Shown here: positions 15,841-24,483 of the stretch, piece by piece
Position numbering within the stretch: the stretch's first letter is position 1
Layout: each line of letters opens with the position of its first letter
Source: Leifsonia sp. 466MF
GTDB taxonomy: Bacteria; Actinomycetota; Actinomycetes; Actinomycetales; Microbacteriaceae
Reading direction: 5' to 3'
Assembly: GCF_900100265.1 (NCBI RefSeq)
Contig: NZ_LT629696.1
Location: forward strand, 124,001-188,000
DNA length: 64,000 nucleotides
Made by a program: the position numbers and the translations under genes
Notes under the pieces: generated by a model
Databases searched by the model: none
What the model saw: the letters and a program-made list of their open reading frames with translations, nothing else
What the model was told of the DNA's origin: nothing

Positions 15841-17172
15841 TCACAGACTGGCGGATGGCTCCGCGAGCACCCGCGTGAGAACCGGCCGCGTGGCCCGCAG
15901 GGCCGCCCACACGAGCAGCACACCGGCGGCGAGGCACGCCGCCACCGTCACCAGCGTGAGCGGGGACAGCAGGAGGCTCATCCCGGTGAGCGGCAGCACC
16001 ACGACGGCCGCCGTGACCGCCGACCCGATCGCGGTCACCCGTAGGGGCGACAGGATGGCGCGGCTGCGCGCGGCGTTCATCTCGGCGACGGGCATCCCGA
16101 TCCGGTCGAGGCTCACGTAGAGGTCGCGGCGGTCGAGGATGGCGGCCGCCTGGTTCACGCCGGCCGAGCACGCGACCATCAGGAACGACGCGATGACGGT
16201 GATGAGCACGCCGGTGCGGATGTCCGCGACCAGCAGCCGCGACTGCGGGTCGCCCGAGTCGCCCGCCGCATCCATCAGGGCGACGCCGACGCCGGCGAAC
16301 ACGGCCATGAAGCTGGTCATCGCGACACCGGATACCTGTCGCCACGCGGCCTTGGGCGATTCGAGCACCGCCCGAGCAGCCAGCAGGCGCCGGGCGGTCC
16401 GCGCCCGACGGGCCTGCCCGGAGGCGACCAGCCGCAGCACCCACGGGCCGATGAGGTTCAGAACGGCGATGCTCCCGCCGAACCCGACGGCGAGGACGAC
16501 CATCACGATCCCTATATCGGCCACGGCCCGCAGCGCGGTCATGGCGACGGCGACGACGGCCACCACTCCGACCGTGATCAGGACGCGCACCCAGTGCACT
16601 CGCGGCGCCTGTTGCCGCGTGCGCACGCCGAGGGGAGACAGGATGACGCCGCGCAGCCCGACGACGGCGCTCACCGCGGCCAGAGCCCCGATACCGGCAA
16701 CCGCGACCGCCACCCACAGCGGGGACAGCAGGATGGACATCCCGAGCGGCTCGCCGCGGAACGGGATGAGCGCCACCAGGGGCGACACGAGCAGCGCCAT
16801 CAGGGCACCGGCGATCGCCCCGACGAGCGCGAGCACGGTCGACTCGATGACCGTCAGTGCGGTCACCAGCGCGGGCGTCGCGCCGAGCAGCCGAAGGCTG
16901 GCCAGCCGGTCGTCCCTCCGTCGGGCCGAGAGCCGTGCTGCGGAGCCGCCGAGCGCGACGAGCGGCACCACCAGCAGGGAGAGGGCGATGACCGCGAGCA
17001 CCTGGTAGAGGCCGGCGATGTCGTCCGTCCAGGAGAAGAACGCCTGCGCTCCACCCGCGACGATCAGCAGCAGCGCCGTCACGACGGCGAAGGCTACGAC
17101 CGGCAGGATCACGGTGGAGCGGGCGGAGACACTGCGTCGGCCGAAGAGCCACGCGAGCCGCAGGGTCGTCAT
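15841..17172 (-). CDS. FtsX-like ABC transporter permease
   Basis: The 443-residue polytopic protein is of the MacB/FtsX permease type. Helices are evident at about 20-40, 55-78, 95-130, 150-175 and, in the second half, near 200-250, 290-350 and 385-435. The repeated R-x-R-RDDRLASLRLLGATP motif after the first helices is typical of these permeases and occurs again as RRDLYVSLDRIGMP. It pairs with the ATPase gene upstream (4-base overlap, ATGA). The substrate is unknown; many such pairs export antimicrobials, lipids or peptides. Confidence 0.85.
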   Translation of the reverse strand: MTTLRLAWLFGRRSVSARSTVILPVVAFAVVTALLLIVAGGAQAFFSWTDDIAGLYQVLAVIALSLLVVPLVALGGSAARLSARRRDDRLASLRLLGATPALVTALTVIESTVLALVGAIAGALMALLVSPLVALIPFRGEPLGMSILLSPLWVAVAVAGIGALAAVSAVVGLRGVILSPLGVRTRQQAPRVHWVRVLITVGVVAVVAVAMTALRAVADIGIVMVVLAVGFGGSIAVLNLIGPWVLRLVASGQARRARTARRLLAARAVLESPKAAWRQVSGVAMTSFMAVFAGVGVALMDAAGDSGDPQSRLLVADIRTGVLITVIASFLMVACSAGVNQAAAILDRRDLYVSLDRIGMPVAEMNAARSRAILSPLRVTAIGSAVTAAVVVLPLTGMSLLLSPLTLVTVAACLAAGVLLVWAALRATRPVLTRVLAEPSASL

Positions 17173-17879
17173 CGGGCGTTCACCTCGTCCACGATGCGCC
17201 CGTCGGCGAGGCGGAGGACGCGCGAGCACCGTGCGGCGACGGTCTCGTCGTGCGTGACGACGACGAGCGACCGGCCGCGGTCCGTCGTCGAGCGGATGAG
17301 CGCATCCATCACCTCGGCGGACGTCTGTGAGTCGAGGGCGCCGGTCGGCTCGTCGGCGAACACGACGGCGGCTCCGGTGGTCTGTGCGCGGGCGATCGCC
17401 ACGCGCTGCGCCTGACCGCCCGAGAGCTGGCCGATGCGGCGCGTCTCGTACCCGGCGAGGCCGATGGCCGCGAGCCACATCGCGGCCGTCTGCTCTGCGG
17501 CGCGGCGATCCGTCCCGGTCAGCATCAGGGGAAGGGCGACGTTTTCGATCGCCGTGAGCTCGGGCAGGAGCAGCCCCTGCTGGAACACGAAACCGAACGC
17601 TTCGCGCCGCAGTCGCGAACGACCGGCCTCATCCAGCGTCGTGATCTCGAGCGGGCCGGTCGCGGTCGCCAGCGACACCGATCCGCTGTCGGGCGTGATG
17701 ATGCCGGCCAGGCAGTGCAGCAGCGTGGTCTTACCCGATCCGGACGCGCCCATGATGGCGACCGACTCGCCGGGAGTGACTCGGAAGTCGACGCCGGCGA
17801 GCGCGACGGAGGGGCCGTAGGACTTGGTGAGCGCGGTGGCGACGATGGCCGGGGGTGCTGCAGCGGGAACTGAGGTCAT
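17169..17879 (-). CDS. ABC transporter ATPase (MacB/LolD-like)
   Basis: The 236-residue nucleotide-binding domain is intact: Walker A GASGSGKTT, Q-loop FGFVFQQGLLLPELTA, signature LSGGQAQRVAIARA, Walker B AVVFADEPTGALD (typical of the MacB/LolD branch) and H-loop VVVTHDE. The frame is open further upstream, but ATG 17879 begins at a sensible point about 12 residues before the domain. It overlaps the downstream permease gene by 4 bases. Confidence 0.9.
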   Translation of the reverse strand: MTSVPAAAPPAIVATALTKSYGPSVALAGVDFRVTPGESVAIMGASGSGKTTLLHCLAGIITPDSGSVSLATATGPLEITTLDEAGRSRLRREAFGFVFQQGLLLPELTAIENVALPLMLTGTDRRAAEQTAAMWLAAIGLAGYETRRIGQLSGGQAQRVAIARAQTTGAAVVFADEPTGALDSQTSAEVMDALIRSTTDRGRSLVVVTHDETVAARCSRVLRLADGRIVDEVNAR

Positions 17880-17977
17880 GCCTCCAGCCTGGCCGCGGGA
17901 CGGAAAGCAGGCATCGGCCGGGAGGCCCATCGCTGCACGGGCGGGTCATCCGGAGGATGTCATCCCGCGGTACCACG

Positions 17978-19471
17978 TCAGCCTGCGGCGACCCGGCCGA
18001 CCTTCTCCGTCTTGTCCCAGCGTGCCTCCGCGCCCGCGAGCTCCTTGAGGTACGAGTCGAACGTGATCGCGCACAGCAGGGAGCCGTATCCGGCCAGGTA
18101 GATCAGCGCGGGCGACAGCCAGCGGCCGGCGCGGACCTTCTCCGCCTTGCGAGCGAGCCAGGCGACGACCATGGAGAACGGGATCCAGATGTAGATCGCG
18201 AGTGTGATGGTGAACAGGGCCGGCTCGCTCAGCGTCACGCCGAACAGCCCGGGCAGCCACACCAGCATGACCGGCGGGAAGAGCGCGGTGATCATCACGA
18301 GCATGTTGATGATGCCGGGGAACAGCAGGACGTGGCCCAGCTCGTGCCTGGTCGACCTCCCGTCGGTCTGTGCTCCCAGGATGAGCACGAAGAGGTAGGC
18401 GAGCGCGGCCGAGATCCACAGGATGCGGAACACCGTCGTGGCGACGCCGTCCTGGAGGAACAGCAGACCGGCGAGCCCGATCGACGACAGGATCATGATG
18501 AGGGGGAGCAGCCAGAGGCTGAACCAGACGATGCCGAAGCTGATGCCGCCCAGGTGGTGGAGGCGGGACGGGCGGAACCACACCTTGGAGTACCGCGCGG
18601 TGACGGTGACGTTGCCGCGCGCCCAGCGGAGACGCTGCTTCCACAGGGCGTCGACAGCGCGGGGCTCCTCGGCGAGCACGTGCGCGTGCGGTTCGAAGAC
18701 GACCTTCTTGCCGAGCAGCTGCGTCTCGAACGTCGTGATCGTGTCCTCCGCCAGCGACGACGTGTCGATGCGGCCGCCGATCGCGAGCAGGTTCTCGCGG
18801 GTGTGCAGCTGCGCGCCGCCGGCGAGGCACGCCTGTGCGCCCAGCACGTTCTGCGCCCGGCGGGCCGCCGGCTGCGAGAGCACGTACTCGACGCTGATGA
18901 ACTTGGTCAGGTAGTTGCGGTCGCTGCTGCCCTCGCTGATGTACGCCGACACGGCGCCCACATCGGGGTCGGCCAGGTGCCGGGTCATGCGCCGCAGCGA
19001 CTCGGGGGTGTAGATGACGTCGGCGTCCATGATGAGGAGCGCCTCCATCCAGTCGTCCTCCAGCACCTTCGCGATGCCGTGGTTGAGCGTGTGCGCCTTG
19101 CCCTGGCCGCCCTGCTCCCGGCGGAGCAGGTGGACGTTGCCCGGGTACAGCTCTGCGCGCCCCCGGACGACCTCGGGGGTGTCGTCGGTGCTCGCGTCGT
19201 CGACCACGTAGATGCGCAGGGCGTCGCGCGGGTAGTCCAGTTTCATCAGCCGGTCGATGGATGCGCCGATGACCGCTCCCTCGTTCCACGCCGGCACGAC
19301 GATCGCCACGCGCGGGAGGTAGGGGGCGGCCTTCTTGTAGTGGTTGATCCAGGCGTGGAAGGGGATGACGACGAAGGTCGCTGCCGCGGCGACGACCGGG
19401 ATGAGCCCGGTGAGCGCGAGGATGAGGCACACGACGACGCCGATCGTGTGCAGCACGCTGAGAATGTCCAA
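17978..19471 (-). CDS. Processive family-2 glycosyltransferase, membrane-bound
   Basis: The protein of about 497 residues has two N-terminal helices, a cytosolic GT2 domain (VAIVVPAWNEGAVIG, YVVDDASTDDTPEVV, IMDADVIYTPESL) and the processive signature with LAEDTITT and KQRLRWARGN (QxxRW), followed by four or more C-terminal helices. This is the D,D,D,QxxRW layout of cellulose, hyaluronan, chitin and poly-GlcNAc synthases, so it probably extrudes an exopolysaccharide or glycolipid. There is no ATG; TTG 19471 lies 9 bases after GGGAGG, while TTG 19477 is too close. It is alone on its strand. Confidence 0.85.
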   Translation of the reverse strand: MDILSVLHTIGVVVCLILALTGLIPVVAAAATFVVIPFHAWINHYKKAAPYLPRVAIVVPAWNEGAVIGASIDRLMKLDYPRDALRIYVVDDASTDDTPEVVRGRAELYPGNVHLLRREQGGQGKAHTLNHGIAKVLEDDWMEALLIMDADVIYTPESLRRMTRHLADPDVGAVSAYISEGSSDRNYLTKFISVEYVLSQPAARRAQNVLGAQACLAGGAQLHTRENLLAIGGRIDTSSLAEDTITTFETQLLGKKVVFEPHAHVLAEEPRAVDALWKQRLRWARGNVTVTARYSKVWFRPSRLHHLGGISFGIVWFSLWLLPLIMILSSIGLAGLLFLQDGVATTVFRILWISAALAYLFVLILGAQTDGRSTRHELGHVLLFPGIINMLVMITALFPPVMLVWLPGLFGVTLSEPALFTITLAIYIWIPFSMVVAWLARKAEKVRAGRWLSPALIYLAGYGSLLCAITFDSYLKELAGAEARWDKTEKVGRVAAG

Positions 19472-19591
19472 CCCCAAGACCTCCCTGTTCTACCCAGACC
19501 CTATCGCCCCTGCCTCGCGCGGCCGCGAGCCGCAGAGCGGGTGGCGCGGCGGCGTGTTCGCGATGGGAAAGGCACGCGGCCGTGCGGGACG

Positions 19592-19620
19592 TTGATCGGG
19601 CTCCGGTCGCTCGTTAGGGT
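19592..19620 (+). promoter_or_regulatory. Sigma-70-type promoter running into a GAGTC repeat tract
   Basis: TTGATC at 19592-19597, a 17-base spacer, and TAGGGT at 19615-19620. The expected transcription start falls inside the GAGTC repeats. It drives the membrane-protein gene at 19697. Confidence 0.5.
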
Positions 19621-19645
19621 GAGTCGAGTCGAGTCGAGTCGAGTC
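19621..19645 (+). repeat. Five perfect tandem copies of GAGTC
   Basis: An uninterrupted pentanucleotide tract starting one base after the -10 box, within the 5' leader of the gene at 19697. Such a tract can gain or lose units by slippage. Confidence 0.85.
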
Positions 19646-19696
19646 GGTCCGGGTTTCGGGTGCAGAGGGCCGGCCTCAGGGGGGCGTCATCCAGTC

Positions 19697-20413
19697 ATGA
19701 GCGGTGCGACGACGCTTCGGCCGACGGACGAAGCCCTGCTCCGCGTCACGACGCTCGACGAGAGCGACCGCCCGGTGCGTCTTCTGACGGACGACTGGAA
19801 GCTGGTCGACGAACTCGACGTCGCCGTCGAGCGGGCGCGCTCGCCGTTGCGTCGCGCATCGATTACCGCGCGCCTCGGCGACGCGGCGGTCATTCTCATG
19901 GCGTTGGCCGCCTGCATCATCGTCGGCATTTCGGCCGTTCCGAACCCAGCGAAACGGCCGATCATCGTCGCCGTTTTCGTGCTGGCGGCGGGTATTGAAC
20001 TAGTCCGCCTGGAGTATCCGGGCTACCGCAACAAGCGGGCACGGATGCGGGGGGCGAGCATCGCGCGTCCGGTCTACTTCGCGGGCGGTTCGCCCTACTC
20101 CCGCCGCCGGCTCGTGCTCGGTCGGCGTTGCCTCTTCCTGATCTCGGAAGACGGTCGCATCTCCCAACTCCCGTGGAGCGACATCTCGGTGGTCGGGCTG
20201 GATTTCCGCATGTCCGGAGCCGTGATGGTGATGGCGGTGGACGGTCGATTTCTCCCGCTGGCGACCTCCGGGCGCGTCGGCGGTGCGCTATCGCTGGTGT
20301 GGGGCGGAAATTGGTGGGGTCGGCACGAGCAGTTCCGGACGTCGCTGAAGGACGACCTGGAACGCACCGGCGTACCCGTCGCCGTCATCGACTGGTCGGC
20401 TGTCGCGATCTGA
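19697..20413 (+). CDS. Two-helix membrane protein of unknown function
   Basis: The 238-residue protein has a basic/acidic cytoplasmic head (residues 1-60), a helical hairpin at about 63-82 (AAVILMALAACIIVGISAV) and 88-103, then a C-terminal domain of about 130 residues with PH-like strand patterns (RRLVLGRRCLFLISEDGRISQLPWSDISVVGLDF). The layout recalls bacterial PH-domain membrane proteins, but the match is weak. No near-perfect ribosome-binding site was found before ATG 19697. It is divergent from the glycosyltransferase and followed by a strong terminator. Confidence 0.7.
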   Translation: MSGATTLRPTDEALLRVTTLDESDRPVRLLTDDWKLVDELDVAVERARSPLRRASITARLGDAAVILMALAACIIVGISAVPNPAKRPIIVAVFVLAAGIELVRLEYPGYRNKRARMRGASIARPVYFAGGSPYSRRRLVLGRRCLFLISEDGRISQLPWSDISVVGLDFRMSGAVMVMAVDGRFLPLATSGRVGGALSLVWGGNWWGRHEQFRTSLKDDLERTGVPVAVIDWSAVAI

Positions 20414-20433
20414 GCCTTGCCTGGCCGCACACG

Positions 20434-20465
20434 ACGACGGGCCCCGGTCGCCCGGGGCCCGTCGT
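20434..20465. terminator. Strong bidirectional hairpin terminator
   Basis: A perfect 14-bp GC-rich stem with a 4-base loop, ACGACGGGCCCCGG pairing with its complement at 20452-20465. It lies between the convergent stops at 20413 and 20480. Confidence 0.85.
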
Positions 20466-20479
20466 TCCGTCATGCTGCG

Positions 20480-21172
20480 CTACTTGCGCGTGCCCGGCAA
20501 CGTCCCGCCCGCGGCGAGGCGCATGAGGTCGGAGCCGAGGTCGATGCCCAGCTCGTTTCCGCCGGCCGAGCCGAACTCGTGCTGGTAGCTGTCCCACGAC
20601 GTGTCCGTGATCTTGGACTCGACCTCGGACTCCATGAGCACGACCAGTTCGCGGGCGGCGCGGTCGATGCGCTTGCCGAGGGCCTTGTCCTGCCAGTCCT
20701 CGGTCGATGCGAACACCGAGGTCGGCGTCGTCATGGTCCGGAGGAACGCGAACAGCGATCGCATCTCGCCGTCGACGACGAGCGCGTGGCGGGCGGTGCC
20801 CGCGGTCGCGCCGAGCACGACAGGCTTGGCGATCAGCAGGTCGTTGTCGAGCACCTGGAAGAACGAGGTGAACAGCCCGCTCGGTCCCGCCTTGTACACC
20901 GGGGCGGTCGCGATGATGCCGTCGGCCGACTTCAGCGCCTCGATCGCCTTGGTGAACTTCGGCCCCAGGTGCCCGGACGCCAGGGCGGCGCCCAGCTCCG
21001 GCAGGAGTTCGCGCAGGTCGAGGTTGAGCGTCTCGACCGTGCGGCCGTCGCGCTGGGCGGCCGCCTCCACGCGCAGGGCGAGGCGGTCGGCGAGCATCTT
21101 GGTGGACGACGGGTCGCTGACGCCCGCGTTCACCACGACGACGCGGAACGGCCGCAGGTCTGATGTGTTCAT
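20480..21172 (-). CDS. NAD(P)H-dependent FMN reductase (CE1759-type)
   Basis: The 230-residue flavodoxin-fold protein starts FRVVVVNAGVSDPSSTKMLADRLA (FMN phosphate loop) and has GIIATAPVYKAGPSGLFTSFFQVLD in the middle. The pattern is that of the CE1759 group of NADPH-dependent FMN reductases, which occur next to LLM-class (CE1758) oxidoreductases and supply them with reduced flavin. That partner is the gene directly upstream, 45 bases away on the same strand. A C-terminal extension of about 40 residues after the domain is usual in this group. Confidence 0.88.
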   Translation of the reverse strand: MNTSDLRPFRVVVVNAGVSDPSSTKMLADRLALRVEAAAQRDGRTVETLNLDLRELLPELGAALASGHLGPKFTKAIEALKSADGIIATAPVYKAGPSGLFTSFFQVLDNDLLIAKPVVLGATAGTARHALVVDGEMRSLFAFLRTMTTPTSVFASTEDWQDKALGKRIDRAARELVVLMESEVESKITDTSWDSYQHEFGSAGGNELGIDLGSDLMRLAAGGTLPGTRK

Positions 21173-21217
21173 GGTCTGTCCTTGTCTCGATCGATGGTCG
21201 GTGGATGCCGCCGGGCG

Positions 21218-22405
21218 TCAGAGCGCCGGGTAGCTCACCTCGACCTGCTCGTCGGTGTCCTGGTAGGGGGACGCGCCGGTGACGTTGTCGCCGCGGTTCG
21301 CGTTCGGGCGCGGCTGGCGCGGGTCCGCGTCGCCGTACTTCGCCTTCACGAGGGACGCGTGGGTGGGGGCGTCCGGCGTCTCCGGGTCCTTGCGCGCCTC
21401 GGTCTCCTTGCGGAGGACGGGGATGACGTGCTCGCCGAGCAGGTCCAGCTGCTCGAGGACCGTCTTGAGCGGCAGGCCGGCGTGGTCCATCAGGAACAGC
21501 TGGCGCTGGTAGTCGCCCGCCCACTCGCGGAACGTCAGCGTCTTGTCGATGACCTCCTGTGGGCTGCCGACGGTCAGCGGGGTCGCATCCGTGAACTCCT
21601 CCATCGTCGGCCCGTTGCCGTAGACCGGGGCCTCGTTGAAGTAGGGGCGGAACTGGTTCTTCGCGTCCTGCGAGTTCTTCGCGATGAAGGCCTGGCCGCC
21701 GAGTCCGACGATCGCCTCCTTCGCGGTGCCGTGGCCGTAGTGCTCGAAGCGCTCACGGTAGAACGCGATCAGACGCTGGAAGTGCTCCTTCGGCCAGAAG
21801 ATGTTGTTGGCGAAGAACCCGTTGCCGTAGAACGCGGCCTGCTCGGCGATCTCGGGGGTGCGGATGCTGGCGTGCCAGACGAACGGCGGCACGTCGTCGA
21901 GGGGGCGCGGCGTGGAGGTGAAGCCCTGCAGCGGCGTGCGGAAGCGTCCCTCCCAGTCGACGACGTCCTCGCGCCACAGGCGGTGCAGGAGGTTGTAGTT
22001 CTCGAGCGCGAGCGGCAGGCTCTGGCGGATGTCCTGGCCGAACCACGGGTACACCGGGCCGGTGTTCCCACGCCCGACCATGAGGTCCATGCGGCCCTTC
22101 GACAGGTGCTGGAGCATCGCGTACTCCTCGGCGATGCGCACCGGGTCGTTGGTGGTGATCAGGGTGGTGGATGTGGTGACCGTGAGCCGCTCGGTGAGAG
22201 CGGCGATGTGGGCCAGCAGGGTGGTGGGCGACGAGGAGAAGAACGGCGGGTTGTGGTGCTCGCCGATGGCGAAGACGTCCAGCCCGACCTCCTCCGCGTG
22301 CTTCGCGATCTTCACGATCGCGTCGATGCGCTCCGCCTCGCTCGGCGTCTCACCGGACACGGGGTCGCGGGTGATGTCGCTGACGGAGAAGATTCCGTAC
22401 TGCAT
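21218..22405 (-). CDS. LLM-class flavin-dependent oxidoreductase (CE1758-type)
   Basis: The 395-residue TIM-barrel luciferase-like monooxygenase starts MQYGIFSVSDITRDPVSGET and shows EEVGLDVFAIGEHHNPPFFSSSPTTLLAHIAA (flavin pocket), KGRMDLMVGRGN and VGSPQEVIDKTL. The CE1758 subfamily is paired with an FMN reductase, here the next gene. The substrate is unknown. ATG 22405 has a good ribosome-binding site (GAGGAG, 6-base spacing); the longer open frame upstream is not needed. A small palindrome at 22438 may be its operator. Confidence 0.9.
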   Translation of the reverse strand: MQYGIFSVSDITRDPVSGETPSEAERIDAIVKIAKHAEEVGLDVFAIGEHHNPPFFSSSPTTLLAHIAALTERLTVTTSTTLITTNDPVRIAEEYAMLQHLSKGRMDLMVGRGNTGPVYPWFGQDIRQSLPLALENYNLLHRLWREDVVDWEGRFRTPLQGFTSTPRPLDDVPPFVWHASIRTPEIAEQAAFYGNGFFANNIFWPKEHFQRLIAFYRERFEHYGHGTAKEAIVGLGGQAFIAKNSQDAKNQFRPYFNEAPVYGNGPTMEEFTDATPLTVGSPQEVIDKTLTFREWAGDYQRQLFLMDHAGLPLKTVLEQLDLLGEHVIPVLRKETEARKDPETPDAPTHASLVKAKYGDADPRQPRPNANRGDNVTGASPYQDTDEQVEVSYPAL

Positions 22406-22437
22406 GACTGGCTCCTCAGGTTTGTTCTCGCCGTTTC

Positions 22438-22451
22438 TATGCAAACGCATA
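22438..22451. promoter_or_regulatory. Small palindrome upstream of the LLM gene
   Basis: TATGC-AAAC-GCATA, perfect 5-bp arms, 33 bases upstream of the start codon in an unusually AT-rich patch. Possible regulator site. Confidence 0.35.
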
Positions 22452-22530
22452 CAACGCGACAGGGGGCGAGGTATTCCCATCCTGGCGCGCGCGGTCGCAT
22501 GGGGGTAGGCCGGCGGTGTGAAACCGCAGG

Positions 22531-23412
22531 TCAGAGGGCTTGCGGATCGAGGTTGAGCGACTGATTCTCGAGCAGGTTGAGGCTGCCGTCGTACGCGCGA
22601 CCGCTCGGGTTCAGCCAGAGCAGGTCCTGCGACGTGATGCCGAACCGCTGCGCGACGCCGTCGAACGTGTCCCCGGCCGCAACGACATAGCGCGCGGGAG
22701 CGCCGGAGGGGGTCGTCTCCGGGACGCTGCCTGCCGCACCCGCACGCGCACCGCCGTCGACGGGATGGACGTTGGTCGCCCGCTCGGGGATCGACCAGCG
22801 GACCGTGTTCACCGCGAGCACCTTGTCCGGGCCGAGCTCGACGGGCACGCCGTCGGGCGACGCGACGGACGAGTAGGTCACCAGGGCGCCGAGGTACGAC
22901 GGGTTGCCGATGTAGCCCAGCGGGACCGTCGAGGCGGCGGCCGCGCCGGCCGTGGGTCCGCCGAGGGCGTGGTCGGCGACGCCATGCCAGGTGAGGCCGT
23001 CCCCGACCTGCGGCGGAACGTCGATCAACGTGACAGAGACAGGTACCGGGACGCTCGAGGTGAAGCCGCTGTATTGGATCGAGTACGTGTTGTCGCCGTT
23101 CGACACGATCCGGTAGTGGAAGTGGATGCTGCCCTTAGGCGACGCGACACTCGCCTCGGCGACGGTGGTGCCCGACGGGACCGGAGTGAGTGTCGGTGGC
23201 GGAGGCGGCGGTGTCGTCGGCGTCGGCGTCGCGCTGGGCGTCGGCGTCGGCGACGCGGAGTGCGTCGGCTTCGGCTTCGCCGTCGTGTGCCGCGCCACCG
23301 GCTTCGCCTGCGCGCCTCCGTCAAAGAGCGCGCAGCCGGACAGTGCGATGGCGAGCGCGACGAGCATCCCCGCGGCCGCAGCGGTGCGGACGCGCCTGTT
23401 CGTTCTGTACAT
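22531..23412 (-). CDS. Lipoprotein with C-terminal LysM domain
   Basis: The 293-residue precursor has basic residues, a hydrophobic core and a lipobox LALSGCALF-like end (residues about 16-28, LAIALSGC), so it should be lipid-anchored at Cys 28. A Pro/Thr/Ser linker (about 40-75) follows, then a beta-rich domain (80-215) without a recognised family, and a C-terminal LysM at about 240-290 (YVVAAGDTFDGVAQRFGITS, DLLWLNP) that should bind peptidoglycan. ATG 23412 is preceded by GAGG inside a small hairpin. It is divergent from the EamA gene. Confidence 0.85.
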   Translation of the reverse strand: MYRTNRRVRTAAAAGMLVALAIALSGCALFDGGAQAKPVARHTTAKPKPTHSASPTPTPSATPTPTTPPPPPPTLTPVPSGTTVAEASVASPKGSIHFHYRIVSNGDNTYSIQYSGFTSSVPVPVSVTLIDVPPQVGDGLTWHGVADHALGGPTAGAAAASTVPLGYIGNPSYLGALVTYSSVASPDGVPVELGPDKVLAVNTVRWSIPERATNVHPVDGGARAGAAGSVPETTPSGAPARYVVAAGDTFDGVAQRFGITSQDLLWLNPSGRAYDGSLNLLENQSLNLDPQAL

Positions 23413-23413
23413 G

Positions 23414-23431
23414 GTTCCCCCCTCGGGGAAC
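23414..23431 (-). promoter_or_regulatory. Hairpin enclosing the ribosome-binding site of the LysM lipoprotein gene
   Basis: On the minus strand, GUUCCCC-GAGG-GGGGAAC forms a 7-bp stem whose loop and 3' arm hold the Shine-Dalgarno bases, ending two bases before the ATG. Confidence 0.4.
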
Positions 23432-23506
23432 GCTACCAAATACCGGCTGGCCGGATCTCATCCATCCGTGTCCGATTCCCGCGCGCGCCGGGTCGGCGGC
23501 ACCCGC

Positions 23507-23512
23507 TAGCGT
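23507..23512 (+). promoter_or_regulatory. -10 box of EamA gene, leaderless
   Basis: TAGCGT, seven bases, then GTG 23520. No ribosome-binding site. Confidence 0.5.
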
Positions 23513-23519
23513 CGACAGG

Positions 23520-24443
23520 GTGAAGGTCGCTCTGCAGTTCGTCGCCATGGGTCTCGTGTGGGGCGCCAGCTTCCTCTTCATGAAGGTGGCGCTCGAGGGC
23601 GTGAGCTTCGGGCAGGTCGCGTGGGCGCGGCTCGTGTTCGGGGCACTGACTCTGGGCGTCATCGCGCTGATCATGCGCGTGCGGTTGCCGCGCGAGCCGA
23701 TCGTCTGGGTTCACTTCGCGGTCGTCGCGGTCACCTACTGCGTCATCCCGTTCCTCCTGTTCGCCTGGGCCGAGCAGTACGTCTCCTCGAGCCTCGCGAG
23801 CATCTACAACGCCGTCACGCCGATCACGACGGCGATCCTCGTCACCGCCGCGTTCCGGGTCGAGAAGCTCAACCGCGACCAGGTGCTCGGCGTGCTGATC
23901 GGTGTCGTCGGTGTCGTCGTGGTGGTCGGGCCCTGGGCGGTGGACGCGCTGGCCGGCAGCCTCTGGGGCCAGTTCGCCTGCCTCGGGGCGGTCACGTGCT
24001 ACGGGTTCAGCTTCGGCTACATCCGTAAGTTCATCAGCCCGCGAGCGGTGTCCGCGACGACGAGCGCGTTCATGAACATCGGGTTGGCGGCGGTCATCAT
24101 GATCCTTCTGACGCCCGTGGTGGCGTGGCACCCGATCACATTCAGCTGGCCGGTGCTGCTCTCCCTCCTGGCGCTCGGCGCCCTCGGGACGGGCGTCGTC
24201 TACATCTGGAACATGAACGTGCTGCGCGCGTGGGGTCCGACCGCGACGTCGGGTGTCACCTACGTGACGCCGGTGGTCGGGGTGGCCCTCGGCATCCTCG
24301 TGCTCGGCGAGCACCTGACGTGGAACGAACCGGTGGGCGCCGTGATCGTGTTCGCGGGCATCCTGCTCACCCAGCAGCGCGTCCGGCTGTTCACCCGGCG
24401 TCAGGCCGAGCTGGCCGCCCAGGAGGCCGCGGCGCGGAGCTGA
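23520..24443 (+). CDS. EamA/DMT-family permease
   Basis: The 307-residue protein has ten predicted helices in two EamA repeats. The first starts QFVAMGLVWGASFLFMKVAL and contains AEQYVSSSLASIYNAVTPI, and the second contains GWNEPVGA-like text at the end (GEHLTWNEPVGAVIVFAGIL). These carriers of the drug/metabolite superfamily export amino acids and other metabolites; the substrate is unknown. The frame extends upstream, but GTG 23520 sits just before the first helix and right after a leaderless -10. Confidence 0.88.
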   Translation: MKVALQFVAMGLVWGASFLFMKVALEGVSFGQVAWARLVFGALTLGVIALIMRVRLPREPIVWVHFAVVAVTYCVIPFLLFAWAEQYVSSSLASIYNAVTPITTAILVTAAFRVEKLNRDQVLGVLIGVVGVVVVVGPWAVDALAGSLWGQFACLGAVTCYGFSFGYIRKFISPRAVSATTSAFMNIGLAAVIMILLTPVVAWHPITFSWPVLLSLLALGALGTGVVYIWNMNVLRAWGPTATSGVTYVTPVVGVALGILVLGEHLTWNEPVGAVIVFAGILLTQQRVRLFTRRQAELAAQEAAARS

Positions 24444-24483
24444 GTCCCGGCCACCCGTGCTGCCTACCCGGCCGGAAGGGACT
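24443..24483. terminator. Imperfect inverted repeat between convergent genes
   Basis: AGTCCCGGCC pairs with GGCC-GG-AAGGGACT across a loop of about 16 bases. It spans the junction of the EamA gene and the ROK gene; its right arm is inside the ROK coding end. Confidence 0.35.
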
